In this document: in pieces, positions 26,497 to 35,297 of the stretch
Numbering within the stretch: the first letter of the stretch is position 1
How the letters are laid out: the number at the start of each line of letters is the position of its first letter
Assembly: GCA_025350815.1 (NCBI GenBank)
Contig: JANXXE010000171.1
Location: 1-47,355, forward strand
Reading direction: 5' to 3'
Source of the DNA: Myxococcales bacterium
Lineage (GTDB): Bacteria > Myxococcota_A > Polyangia > Fen-1088
DNA: 47,355 nt
Made by a program: the position numbers and the translations under genes
The notes under the pieces: generated by a model
What the model saw: the letters and a program-made list of their open reading frames with translations, nothing else
The model's database searches: none
Told to the model about the DNA's origin: nothing

Positions 26497-28854
26497 TCAG
26501 GGTTTCTTCAGAAATCGGGCCAGGATGGTTTTCACGCCGGCGCCGGGGAAGCGCATCGTGACCTTGAGATCGGCACCGGCCGCTTGCCAGCCGCGCACCT
26601 CGCCGCTACCGAACTGCGGGTGCACCAGTTTGGCACCGATGCGCAGGCCGTGTTCGTCGCCGCCGCTGTCGTGGCCGTCGTCGTAATGGACCGTGATTTC
26701 TCCAGGGCGCCCGGGGGCCCGCGCGGGCGTCGCCGGGGTTCGGGGCGCCGCCGGCTTCTGCCAGCGTCCGCCGCCCCAGGGACCCGCGCCGTCGGTGCTC
26801 AGGCCCTGGTAACTGGGCCGTGGCTGAACGACCGCTTCGATACACTCAGCGGGCAGATCCCGCAGAAAGCGACTCGGTATCCCGGGCAGCACTTGGCCAG
26901 ACAAGCGACGGACCCGGACCCGGGACAGGACCAGGCGCTTCATGGCGCGCGTGACGGCGACGTAACACAGGCGGCGCTCTTCCTCGATGGCCGAATCGTC
27001 GTCGATGCTGCGGGCGTGCGGGAAGATCCCTTCTTCCAGACCGGTCAGGAAGACCACGGGGAACTCCAGCCCCTTGGCGGTGTGAACGGTCATCAAGGAC
27101 ACGGCGCCCTTTCCCGGATCGTAGCCGTCGACGTCAGAGGCAAGCGCGATGCGCTCCAGAAATCCCGACAGCGTTGGTTCCTCCGCCTCGCGTTCGTATT
27201 CGCGCATCTGCGCCACGAATTCGAGCAGGTTCTCGATGCGCCCTTCCGCCTCCAGCGACGCCTCGGCGGCCAGCGAATCGCGATAGCCTGACTGTTCCAG
27301 CACCTTTTCCGCCAGCGCGGCCGGCGGCAGATCCGCCGCGGCGGTTCGCAGTCCGCGCATCAGCTCGCAGAACGCCGTTACCTTGCGCTTGGGACCGGGG
27401 CCGAGGACCTGCCCGGCCTCACCATCGCCGCAGACCAGTTCGACCGCCGCCCACAGGCCGACGTGCCGTTCGTGGGCCAGCGCCGAGATGCGGTCCACCG
27501 TCGTGTCCCCGATTCCGCGCGCGGGCACATTGATGATACGGGCCAGGCCAATGCTGTCGTCCGCGTTCTGCAAGGTACGCAGGTACGCCACCAGATCTTT
27601 GATTTCGGAGCGATCGTAAAAGCGCGTGCCACCCACCACCGTATAGGGGATGTCGCGGGTCCGCAGCGCTTCCTCCAGCACGCGGGACTGGCCGTTGGTT
27701 CGGTAGAAGACGGCGAAATCGCGCGGTGCCCCATCGTGCCGCAAGGCCGCATCGATCGACGCCGCGACGAACTCGCCTTCGTCGCGTTCTGTTTCTCCTT
27801 CGTACGCGATGATGGGATCGCCCGCGGCTGCAGTCGTGAACAGACGCTTGTCGCGCCGTTCGGTGTTTCGGGCGATGACGGCGTTGGCGGCGCGCAGAAT
27901 GTTGCCGGTCGATCGGTAGTTTTCCTCCAGCTTCACCACCACCGCGCCCGGGTGGTCGCGCTCGAAATCGAGGATGTTGCGAATGTCGGCGCCGCGCCAC
28001 TTGTAGATTGATTGATCCTCGTCCCCGACGACGGTGATGCTGCGGGTGCTTTGCGACAAAAAACGCACCAGGCGGTACTGCACGCTGTTGGTGTCTTGAA
28101 ACTCGTCGACCAGCACGTGCTGGAAACGCGCCGCCAGCTCAGCCGCCACGGGGCTGTCGGGGTGGCACAGCTTCAACGCCCTCAGTAGCAGACCGCCGAA
28201 ATCCGTGGCGTTCGCGGCCGCCAGTCGCTCTTCGTACAGGCGGAAGGCTTTGCCGACAACGTCATCGAAATAGTCGCCCGGCGTGTACTGCGCCGATTCC
28301 AGACCCTGGTTCTGGGCACGATCGATCGCGGACAGAACCTGACGCACCGGAAACAGGCGTTCAGGCACGTTCAGGTCCGCCAGCACGCGGGTCATCAGAC
28401 GTTTCTGATCGTCGGTGTCGTAGATGACAAAGTCCTTGCGCAGACCCACCGCCTCGCCCCAGCGTCGCAGCAGACGCGCCGAGATGGCGTGGAAGGTGCC
28501 GATCCACATACCGAACAGGCCACCGCCGTCGCCCCCCAGCAGACGCGAAACCCGCTGCTTGAGCTCGCCCGCCGCCTTGTTTGTGAACGTGACCGTCAAG
28601 ATCGATCGCGGATCGGCGCCTGTCGCCACCAGGCGTGCCAATCGATAGGTGATGACCCGCGTCTTGCCCGATCCGGCGCCCGCAATCACCAGCAAGGGGC
28701 GCGGTGGGTGCGCGACCGCCTCCAGTTGCGACGGGTTCAGCTCGTGGCTGAGGGCCTCGCGCGAAAACCGCCCCTGCGGCTCGCGTCGAGGCGCCGAGAA
28801 CAGGTCCAGCGTTTCCACGCGAGCTTTATACTGTGCGGGTGACCCCGCGACCAC
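26497..28854 (-). CDS. UvrD/PcrA-type superfamily 1 DNA helicase
   Basis: 3'-5' helicase for excision and mismatch repair and for removing protein roadblocks. The protein has 785 residues. In order: ELNPSQLEAVAHPPRPLLVIAGAGSGKT (Walker A 59-65), TFTNKAAGELKQRV, LLVDEFQDTN-type motif II (VLVDEFQDTNSVQY), VVGDEDQSIYKWRGAD, EENYRST, VNVPARGIGD, SLMTVHTAKGLEFPVVFL and CYVAVTRAMKRL. The C-terminus has the PcrA/UvrD Tudor-like segment (GAKLVHPQFGSGEVRGW). The start is GTG 28854 or GTG 28818; neither has a good ribosome binding site. It follows the S41 peptidase by six bases and is probably cotranscribed with it. PcrA and UvrD cannot be separated from sequence alone. Confidence 0.95.
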   Translation of the reverse strand: MVAGSPAQYKARVETLDLFSAPRREPQGRFSREALSHELNPSQLEAVAHPPRPLLVIAGAGSGKTRVITYRLARLVATGADPRSILTVTFTNKAAGELKQRVSRLLGGDGGGLFGMWIGTFHAISARLLRRWGEAVGLRKDFVIYDTDDQKRLMTRVLADLNVPERLFPVRQVLSAIDRAQNQGLESAQYTPGDYFDDVVGKAFRLYEERLAAANATDFGGLLLRALKLCHPDSPVAAELAARFQHVLVDEFQDTNSVQYRLVRFLSQSTRSITVVGDEDQSIYKWRGADIRNILDFERDHPGAVVVKLEENYRSTGNILRAANAVIARNTERRDKRLFTTAAAGDPIIAYEGETERDEGEFVAASIDAALRHDGAPRDFAVFYRTNGQSRVLEEALRTRDIPYTVVGGTRFYDRSEIKDLVAYLRTLQNADDSIGLARIINVPARGIGDTTVDRISALAHERHVGLWAAVELVCGDGEAGQVLGPGPKRKVTAFCELMRGLRTAAADLPPAALAEKVLEQSGYRDSLAAEASLEAEGRIENLLEFVAQMREYEREAEEPTLSGFLERIALASDVDGYDPGKGAVSLMTVHTAKGLEFPVVFLTGLEEGIFPHARSIDDDSAIEEERRLCYVAVTRAMKRLVLSRVRVRRLSGQVLPGIPSRFLRDLPAECIEAVVQPRPSYQGLSTDGAGPWGGGRWQKPAAPRTPATPARAPGRPGEITVHYDDGHDSGGDEHGLRIGAKLVHPQFGSGEVRGWQAAGADLKVTMRFPGAGVKTILARFLKKP

Positions 28855-28860
28855 CCGCGG

Positions 28861-31800
28861 CTACTTGACTGGCATCGGCGGTGCGGCGCCGGTTTGCTGG
28901 ACCAGATTCGGCCCGCCCCTTTGCAGCACGACCAACGTCTGCACCGACTGGACCTCGTTGGTCTCGCGCGCGAAGACCTGCACCAGGTTGCTGCCTGGCC
29001 ATAGCGGAATGTCTGCCTCGAACGAAAGCTTGGTGCGATCACCGCGGTTCGACAGGTAGAACACCTTCTTGGGCGGCATCTTCGAGTCCCGGTTGTAGAC
29101 GCGCACAAAGACGTCCTTGATCTGATTGTCGTCGGACGCGACGCCGCGCAGGTGAACGCTGTTGCCGCTCACGACGGTGGGGGCGGTGGCGATGAGAACC
29201 GGCGGCGAGACCTGCCAGCGGGGCTGGAACGTTCCCTTGGCGGTACCGCCCATCTGAATGTCAGTTGCGGCCACGAACGCCGAGTGGTTGGCCTCAAGCT
29301 CGATGCGCACGAAACCGGCCATTCGACCCGTCAGCTTGAACCCGGCGCCCTTCGCGGCGTGGCCCACAATCAAGGACGAATCCACCGGCGATTCGCGCAG
29401 CACGGCGTCCGCTGCCGTCACTGTGACAAAGCCGCCGTCGGTTTGGACCGGCGGCCCGGGCTTGGCGATCTTGATTTTGATCTTGTCCGTTACCGACTCG
29501 CCCAGCACCGTGTCGCCCACCATTAGTTCAAGCTGATAGTCGTTACCCTGGTAGTCGGCCTCCACCTCATATGCGAAGGACACGGTCTTCACGGCGCCCA
29601 CGGCCAACTCTTTGATGTCGAAACGTCCGCCGGTGATCAGGATGCCTTCCTGGCCGGTTCCGTTGCGCAAGATGGCTTCGGTCCGAATGGCCGGGCCGCT
29701 GCCGATGTTCTTGATTTTGACCAGCGTGTGGACGCGCTCGCCGCGCTGGACCTGCCCGTCGTGATTGCCGTTCACATCGTCGACGGTCTGGTAGGTGTAC
29801 GCGAACAGGGGCCGCGGCTTGCCCTCGATGTTGACCGTCATCTCGGCGCCATTGGCCTTGACGCCCCCGGTGGCCATCAGGGTCGCCTTGATGACATCCG
29901 TGCGGGTCAGGCTGCTTTTGGGCACCTTGACGGTCAGGTCGTAGGTCTTCGCCTCGCCCGCCAGGATCTTGCCGAACACCATCTCGTTCTCGTCGAAATA
30001 GACATTGTCGCTCTTGAGAACGGCGCGAACGCGGTAGGCGGTCGTGGTACCGACGTTGCGCACGGTGCCGCGCACCTTGATGGGATTGCCCGCCAGGACC
30101 TTGGCATCGCCCGCGGCCGAGGCCAGGGTCACCTGCAGTTGGGACACGGTGTTCCCGGCGCCACCGTCGCTCCAGTCGACGCCCAGTTTCTCCAGGGCGC
30201 CCGCCATTTTCTTGTCCTCGTCGGCGCGTATCTTGTCGAAGAAGACCTTGGACGTGCCCAGGATCTCATGCCGCTTGCTCGACTTGGCCTGCGCCAGCAG
30301 ATCGCGCGCGAAATCGACCAGGAAGTCAGTCCGGCTCTCCGTCGCTTCGAGCGGTTCCTCTTCCTCGTCCGCGGCGTCACCGTTCTCGTCATCCTCGCGT
30401 GCCATGCGCTCTTGCGCGGGCGACGGCACGAAAAGGTAGGACAGGACCTCGCTCGGCAGGACGCCTTTGCGGGCGGTCGGGTGCTCCAGGTGCCACTCGT
30501 AGTCCGCCTCCTGGTGGCGGCGCGACGATGTCTGCAGCCGAATGATCCGCGTGTCGTCGGGGCGCTTCCGCACGCTCAGGGGAACCATCTGGATGTCAGG
30601 CGTGACGCCCACACCCTGAATGGAAAGGCCACCGGCCGTCAGGTACTGCGCCGTCGTCAGTTTGAGGCCCAGACGATCATCTTCGGACTTGCCGCCGAAC
30701 GGCACCGGCGACGTGATGTCGAACAGCATCTGCACCGATCCCTTGCCAAACGTCGTCTCGCCGATGATCACCCCGCGGTCCAGGTTCTTGAGGGCGCCCG
30801 CCACAATTTCCGATGCGCTGGCCGAACCCTGATCGACCAGAACGGCAAGGGGGGCTTTGGTGTCGCCGTTGCGCGTGGCGTGTTCGTCCTTTTGCTGCCG
30901 GCCCCCGACGCCGACCATGGACACCAGCACACCCGAGTCGATGAAGGCATCCGCCACCTTCTGGGCCTGATCGTAAAGACCACCCGGGTTGCCCCGCAGA
31001 TCCATGATGATGCCCTTGACCTTCTCGCGCTCGAACAGGCTCAGCGCCTCCATCAGGTCGCGTTCGGTGTTCGCGCTGAAGGTGTGCACCCAGAAGTACC
31101 CGATCTTCGCCGGGGGCTGACCAGGCGCACCGGGCGCGTTCAGCACGCGCGGCGCAGGCTCGATCGACGGCGGGAAGATCGAGGCGCGGGTGATGGTCAG
31201 CTTCTTGGTTCCGGGTGTGCTGTCCCGGTCGATGTAAACGTCCACGGGCGCCCCGACCTCACCGCGCAGGCGGTCCACGGCCTCGTTGAGGGTCATGTTG
31301 ACAGTCGATTCGTTGTTGATGCGGACGATGTGATCCTTGGCCTTGATCCCGGCGCGCGACGCGGGCGTTTCGGGAATGGGCTTCTTCACCGTGATGCGGT
31401 TCTTGCGATCCATCTCGATCACGATGCCCAGTCCGCCGAACTTGCCCTGTGTGGTCGTGCGCATGTCTTTGAAGCTGTCGACGTCCAGCAGCAACGAGTG
31501 CGGGTCCAGCGTGTACAGCATGCCGTTGGTGGCGGCCATCTCGATCTCCACCAGGCGTCGCGCCTCTTCCTTGGGCTCGACGGGCTGCAGGTTCGGCTGC
31601 ACGAATTTGACGATTTCCTGCAGGGTGGTGCGCAGGCTCCAGGGGGCCTCGACCTTTTCCAGCGAAAAGGTCTTCTGCTGGCCGTTGACCTTCACCGTGA
31701 CCTGCTTCGGATCCCGCTCGGGAAAACGGTCGATCAGGATCTCGGGCACGTCACGCTGCAGGTAGTCCAGCGCGCCGACCAGCATGCGCTTGGGGTCAAC

Positions 31801-32016
31801 GCGGCCGCTGTCGAAATAGTCGCGCTGCACGTGGTACAGGGTCTTGGTGAAGATTTGCAGCGACGACAGGTCATAGACCGACGGCGTGGATCGCACGGCC
31901 GCGCGCAGCGACGCGTTGGTTTCAAGGCGGATGTCCCGACCCCGGTGTCGAATGGTCAAGCCCAGGGCCAGTACCGCCGCACCAAGGAAGATCAGGACTT
32001 TGCGGAAACGACGCAT
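28861..32016 (-). CDS. S41-family C-terminal processing peptidase with a long C-terminal extension
   Basis: Serine protease of the CtpA/Prc type, 1051 residues from ATG 32016, which has GGGAG eight bases upstream; an upstream ATG at 32082 lacks a ribosome binding site. One N-terminal membrane helix (VLIFLGAAVLALGLTI) anchors it with the rest in the periplasm. A PDZ domain lies at about 190-280 (GGLGIVIEMDRKNRITVKKPIPETPASRAGIKAKD). The S41 core has DLRGNPGGL, catalytic Ser400 in DQGSASASEIVAGAL and Lys425 in GETTFGKGSVQ. After about residue 530 comes an acidic linker and then some 450 residues of beta-sandwich and CARDB-like repeats, including a calcium-loop-like DVNGNHDGQVQRGE and an SH3-like segment. 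Ordinary Ctp proteases have 400-700 residues. Resembles the long S41 peptidases known from myxobacteria. Confidence 0.9.
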   Translation of the reverse strand: MRRFRKVLIFLGAAVLALGLTIRHRGRDIRLETNASLRAAVRSTPSVYDLSSLQIFTKTLYHVQRDYFDSGRVDPKRMLVGALDYLQRDVPEILIDRFPERDPKQVTVKVNGQQKTFSLEKVEAPWSLRTTLQEIVKFVQPNLQPVEPKEEARRLVEIEMAATNGMLYTLDPHSLLLDVDSFKDMRTTTQGKFGGLGIVIEMDRKNRITVKKPIPETPASRAGIKAKDHIVRINNESTVNMTLNEAVDRLRGEVGAPVDVYIDRDSTPGTKKLTITRASIFPPSIEPAPRVLNAPGAPGQPPAKIGYFWVHTFSANTERDLMEALSLFEREKVKGIIMDLRGNPGGLYDQAQKVADAFIDSGVLVSMVGVGGRQQKDEHATRNGDTKAPLAVLVDQGSASASEIVAGALKNLDRGVIIGETTFGKGSVQMLFDITSPVPFGGKSEDDRLGLKLTTAQYLTAGGLSIQGVGVTPDIQMVPLSVRKRPDDTRIIRLQTSSRRHQEADYEWHLEHPTARKGVLPSEVLSYLFVPSPAQERMAREDDENGDAADEEEEPLEATESRTDFLVDFARDLLAQAKSSKRHEILGTSKVFFDKIRADEDKKMAGALEKLGVDWSDGGAGNTVSQLQVTLASAAGDAKVLAGNPIKVRGTVRNVGTTTAYRVRAVLKSDNVYFDENEMVFGKILAGEAKTYDLTVKVPKSSLTRTDVIKATLMATGGVKANGAEMTVNIEGKPRPLFAYTYQTVDDVNGNHDGQVQRGERVHTLVKIKNIGSGPAIRTEAILRNGTGQEGILITGGRFDIKELAVGAVKTVSFAYEVEADYQGNDYQLELMVGDTVLGESVTDKIKIKIAKPGPPVQTDGGFVTVTAADAVLRESPVDSSLIVGHAAKGAGFKLTGRMAGFVRIELEANHSAFVAATDIQMGGTAKGTFQPRWQVSPPVLIATAPTVVSGNSVHLRGVASDDNQIKDVFVRVYNRDSKMPPKKVFYLSNRGDRTKLSFEADIPLWPGSNLVQVFARETNEVQSVQTLVVLQRGGPNLVQQTGAAPPMPVK

Positions 32017-32234
32017 GAACGGCTCCCGGGCAGCAGGCGTGGCAGGGCTGGACAATTTGGACGGATCGTCCAGTAAATCCATATTTTGGAATCATAGCAG
32101 CACTCGCGTCAGCCGTCGCGAGGGCGGGGCCAGCACAGGCCAAGGCCGGCCGTTTCGGTCGCCGGGTTCCCGCGCGGCGGCCGTCGGTGTCCAAGAACTG
32201 CGAGATTCACGTGGATGCGGCTAAGCTTTCCGTC

Positions 32235-34442
32235 ATGAAGTGGTTGTACGTGGCGGCCGTGCTCGGGCCTGTGTGGTTTGTCGACGTGGCCATTGCGGCC
32301 GACCCTCCGATCCTCGCTGCTTCCAACGGGATCGCGCGCGCGGCCACATCGGTCGGTGACGGCTTCGCGATCGTTGGCAGCGTCGCCGTTCTCGTGGGCG
32401 ATGAAACCACGGCCACCCGGCGCAGTCCTGGGTTCGGGATGACGTCGGAAAACCTGGCTGCCATCAGTCGGCGTTTTATCGCCGCCTTCGGGGACGACTA
32501 TGATCAGTTGGCCATCTTTCTTAGCTTCTCCGACCTGCTGTCGCAGCAGGCGCTCGCGTATCAGTTGCCTGTCAGAAACGACATCAAGGGCCTTGGGATT
32601 GGCCTGTTCGACTCGTCGGCGCAGTTCGGCTCGGCCGGTCGGATGGAGACCGTGCTCAACATGAAGCGCATCACCCTGTACGGCCGGGATGCCGCCAATG
32701 ATCCGGAAAACGACCTCTATTCGGTATGGGCGCAGGAGGCTGCCCACCGCTGGCTGGCCTATCTTCGTTTTCAACGCGACACCGACACCAGTCCCAGGGA
32801 CGACCTGCTGGGGCGGCAGAAGGCCCACTGGGCCAATACCGTGCAGGCCGACGCTTCGTTCATGGACGGATACCTGTGGAAGGACAACGGCGACGGAACG
32901 TTCACGCCGACGGAAAGAAACAAACGCTACGGGACGCTTGATCAGTATGGAATGGGCCTGCGCACGGCTGACGAGGTCCCGCCCTTCTTCATTCTGCAAA
33001 ATCTGACTGACCAGGAGGATCGCCCCACCAAGGTGGTCGCCGTTGGCGGTCGCTACAAGGCCAAGCGGCTGGACCTGACGATCAAGGACATCGTCCGCGC
33101 CATGGGCAAGCGCGAGCCGGCTTCCAGCCCCGCCGCGCAGGATCTGCGCATGGGCGTCATCCTGGTCACCGCACCGGCCAGTCAGACGGACGATTTTGTG
33201 GGTGAATCCTTCCGAATCGACCGCACACGCCGCGTGTGGGACGAATTCTACAACGCTGCCGGCGGCGGGCGCGGCAAGGTCTGCACGGAACTGCTGCGCC
33301 CGTGTCGCGGGCCGTCCTTTGTCTTTGGCGACGCCGACCTGACCGAGGGTCCAGCTGCTTCCGGAAAGGACGGCGTTGTGGCTCCCGGCGAGCCCTTCGT
33401 GTTGAAGCTGCCGGTGACCAGCGCGGGCAGCGAACCCGGTGTCGCCACGGTGAAGATCGACAGCCACGACAAGCTGACGCTCAAGCAGGCCACGGTGGCG
33501 ACCGCAGTGCTGCCGCCCGGCCAGTCGACGACGCTGGTCTTCGACGGACAGGTGCCGCGCGGAACGCCGTGTGGTCAGGCGTTGACGGTGGACCTGGCCG
33601 CGCCCGGGCGCCTCGGTCCGTCAAGGGGTAAGGCCTCGATCATCGTGGGTCTGGCCAAGGCGCATGTGGACACGCTCGAAGATCCGGCGACGCCGACCGC
33701 CTGGCGCGTAAATCCGGACGGCAAGGACACGGCCACGCGCGGCGCCTGGGCCTGGGGTGCGGCGCAAAAGACCACCGCCTTCGAATTTACCTTGCAGCCG
33801 GGGGGCGCCTGGTCCGGGTCGCACGCGTTTGTAACCGGTCTGTCGGGCGCGGAGGATTCGTCGGACCAAAATGTCGACGACGGCTTCACCACGGTCGAAT
33901 CCCCGCCCTTCAGTCTTGCGGGAACGCGCCAGCCGTACCTTTCCTACCAGCTGTATTTCGTCGCCGCCGACTTTCAGAACGAGGTGCTCAAGCCCGACCC
34001 GGCGGACTCGCTGAAGGTGCAGGCGTCGGTGGATGGCCAGGCATGGACCGAGGTTGATGTTGTCAGGGGCATGGCGCTGGGATGGACCCGGCGCCTGGTG
34101 AAGCTTTCGCAGGTCCTTGCACCGGAAGCGCTTGCCTCGGGGTCCCTTCGGTTTCGCTTTGTTGCGGAGGACACAGGGGTGGCCCGCAACATCGTCGAGG
34201 CCGTAATAGATGACGTGGGCGTCTACGACGAGGTCGCGGCCTGCGGCGATGCGCCGCTTGACGGGGGCTTCACGGATGGGGCGGCAACGGCGATGCCGAC
34301 GTCCGGCGGGACGGGCTGTGGCTGTCGCCTGGGGGGCGCCGGGTCGGTGCAGGGAACGGCCCTGTGGCTGCTGGCCGTCGGGGTCGCCATCGGGATCATC
34401 GTCCGGAATCGCCGCCGCCCGGTGGGCGCGGGCCGCTCGTGA
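32235..34442 (+). CDS. Surface protein with a probable MYXO-CTERM tail and an altered HExxH-like motif
   Basis: The protein has 735 residues from ATG 32235. A signal peptide covers about 1-22 (WLYVAAVLGPVWFVDVAIAA). Residues 130-260 resemble a putative secreted metalloprotease family in which the motif HExGHRW precedes an RDGAHW/LGR and a DNGDGTF segment. Here the motif reads WAQEAAHRWLA (Gln167, Glu168, His171), followed by LLGRQKAHWANTVQADASFMDGYLWKDNGDGTF and LDQYGMGLRTADEVPPFFI. The C-terminal half is beta-rich, Ig- or lectin-like. The end shows a Gly/Cys-rich GTGCGCRLGG, one membrane helix (ALWLLAVGVAIGIIV) and RNRRR, matching the MYXO-CTERM sorting signal. The gene overlaps rsmI (GTGA). 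The function is unknown and catalysis is doubtful. Confidence 0.8.
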   Translation: MKWLYVAAVLGPVWFVDVAIAADPPILAASNGIARAATSVGDGFAIVGSVAVLVGDETTATRRSPGFGMTSENLAAISRRFIAAFGDDYDQLAIFLSFSDLLSQQALAYQLPVRNDIKGLGIGLFDSSAQFGSAGRMETVLNMKRITLYGRDAANDPENDLYSVWAQEAAHRWLAYLRFQRDTDTSPRDDLLGRQKAHWANTVQADASFMDGYLWKDNGDGTFTPTERNKRYGTLDQYGMGLRTADEVPPFFILQNLTDQEDRPTKVVAVGGRYKAKRLDLTIKDIVRAMGKREPASSPAAQDLRMGVILVTAPASQTDDFVGESFRIDRTRRVWDEFYNAAGGGRGKVCTELLRPCRGPSFVFGDADLTEGPAASGKDGVVAPGEPFVLKLPVTSAGSEPGVATVKIDSHDKLTLKQATVATAVLPPGQSTTLVFDGQVPRGTPCGQALTVDLAAPGRLGPSRGKASIIVGLAKAHVDTLEDPATPTAWRVNPDGKDTATRGAWAWGAAQKTTAFEFTLQPGGAWSGSHAFVTGLSGAEDSSDQNVDDGFTTVESPPFSLAGTRQPYLSYQLYFVAADFQNEVLKPDPADSLKVQASVDGQAWTEVDVVRGMALGWTRRLVKLSQVLAPEALASGSLRFRFVAEDTGVARNIVEAVIDDVGVYDEVAACGDAPLDGGFTDGAATAMPTSGGTGCGCRLGGAGSVQGTALWLLAVGVAIGIIVRNRRRPVGAGRS

Positions 34443-35293
34443 CGCCGCTGGGGACCCTGTATGTCATTTCTTCTCCGCTTGGAAATTCGGCGGATCTTTC
34501 GGCGCGCGCGGTCGCCACTTTGCGGTCGGTCGACGTTGTTTTCGCCGAGGACACCCGAACCGCCCGGCAGCTGATGGCGGCGCATGGCTTCGATCGTCCC
34601 ACGCAGTCCTGTTTCGACGCCAACGAGGCGGGCCGCGCCGACGAGATCCCCGACCTTTTGCGCCAGGGCAAAAGCATCGGATTGATCTCCGAGGCGGGCA
34701 CACCGACGGTTTCTGACCCGGGCTACCGCGTTGTGCGTGCGGCCATCGGCGCCGGCGCGAAAGTGGTGCCGATTCCGGGGGCCTCGGCGGTGCTGGCCGC
34801 CCTGGTCGGCTCTGGCCTGCCCACGGACAGGTTCTTCTTTGTGGGCTTTCCGCCTCGCAAGACATCGGCCCGGCGCGCGCTGTTCACCAGTCTGCAGGCG
34901 CTGCCGGCAACGTTGATCTTCTACGAATCGCCGCGCCGTGTGCCCGAGACGCTGGTCGACATGGTCGCCGTCTTTGGTGTCGATCGGCCCGCGTGTGTGG
35001 CGCGTGAGCTCACGAAGACGCACGAAGAATTCGCGCGTGGCTCATTGGCGGACCTTGCGGCTCGATACCGGGACGACCGGCCGCTCGGCGAGGTCACCTT
35101 GGTGGTCGGCGGCACGTCGGGCGACGGGGCCGCGATTGATGAGGCCGAGTTGCGTGTTCGGGCGGCGGCGCTGCTCGGTTCAGGGCAATCGCCCCGCGAC
35201 GTTGCCCAGTCTTTGGTGGGTGAAACGGGTCGCGCGCGCCGCGAGATGTACCAACTGGTCCTTTCGGTCGCGAAGGGCGAGAGCGCCGATTGA
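34439..35293 (+). CDS. rsmI: 16S rRNA 2'-O-ribose C1402 methyltransferase
   Basis: SAM-dependent methyltransferase that modifies C1402 in the ribosomal P site. The protein has 284 residues from GTG 34439, which overlaps the stop of the preceding gene. The tetrapyrrole-methylase fold strings are in order: GTLYVISSPLGNSADLSARA, VFAEDTRTARQL, IGLISEAGTPTVSDPGYRVV, PIPGASAVLAALVGSGLPTDRFFFVGF, LIFYESPRRV, and ACVARELTKTHEEFARG. All are diagnostic for RsmI and separate it from cobalamin enzymes. It converges with the zinc-ribbon gene. Coupling to an upstream surface-protein gene is unusual and probably without functional meaning. Confidence 0.95.
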   Translation: MTPLGTLYVISSPLGNSADLSARAVATLRSVDVVFAEDTRTARQLMAAHGFDRPTQSCFDANEAGRADEIPDLLRQGKSIGLISEAGTPTVSDPGYRVVRAAIGAGAKVVPIPGASAVLAALVGSGLPTDRFFFVGFPPRKTSARRALFTSLQALPATLIFYESPRRVPETLVDMVAVFGVDRPACVARELTKTHEEFARGSLADLAARYRDDRPLGEVTLVVGGTSGDGAAIDEAELRVRAAALLGSGQSPRDVAQSLVGETGRARREMYQLVLSVAKGESAD

Positions 35294-35297
35294 ATGT

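Noticed and set aside
29728-32076. A 782-codon open frame on the plus strand opposite the S41 peptidase gene
   Set aside because: It is an antisense shadow caused by high GC at third positions. Its translation is rich in His, Arg, Gln and Leu with no domain, while the minus strand encodes an intact protease.
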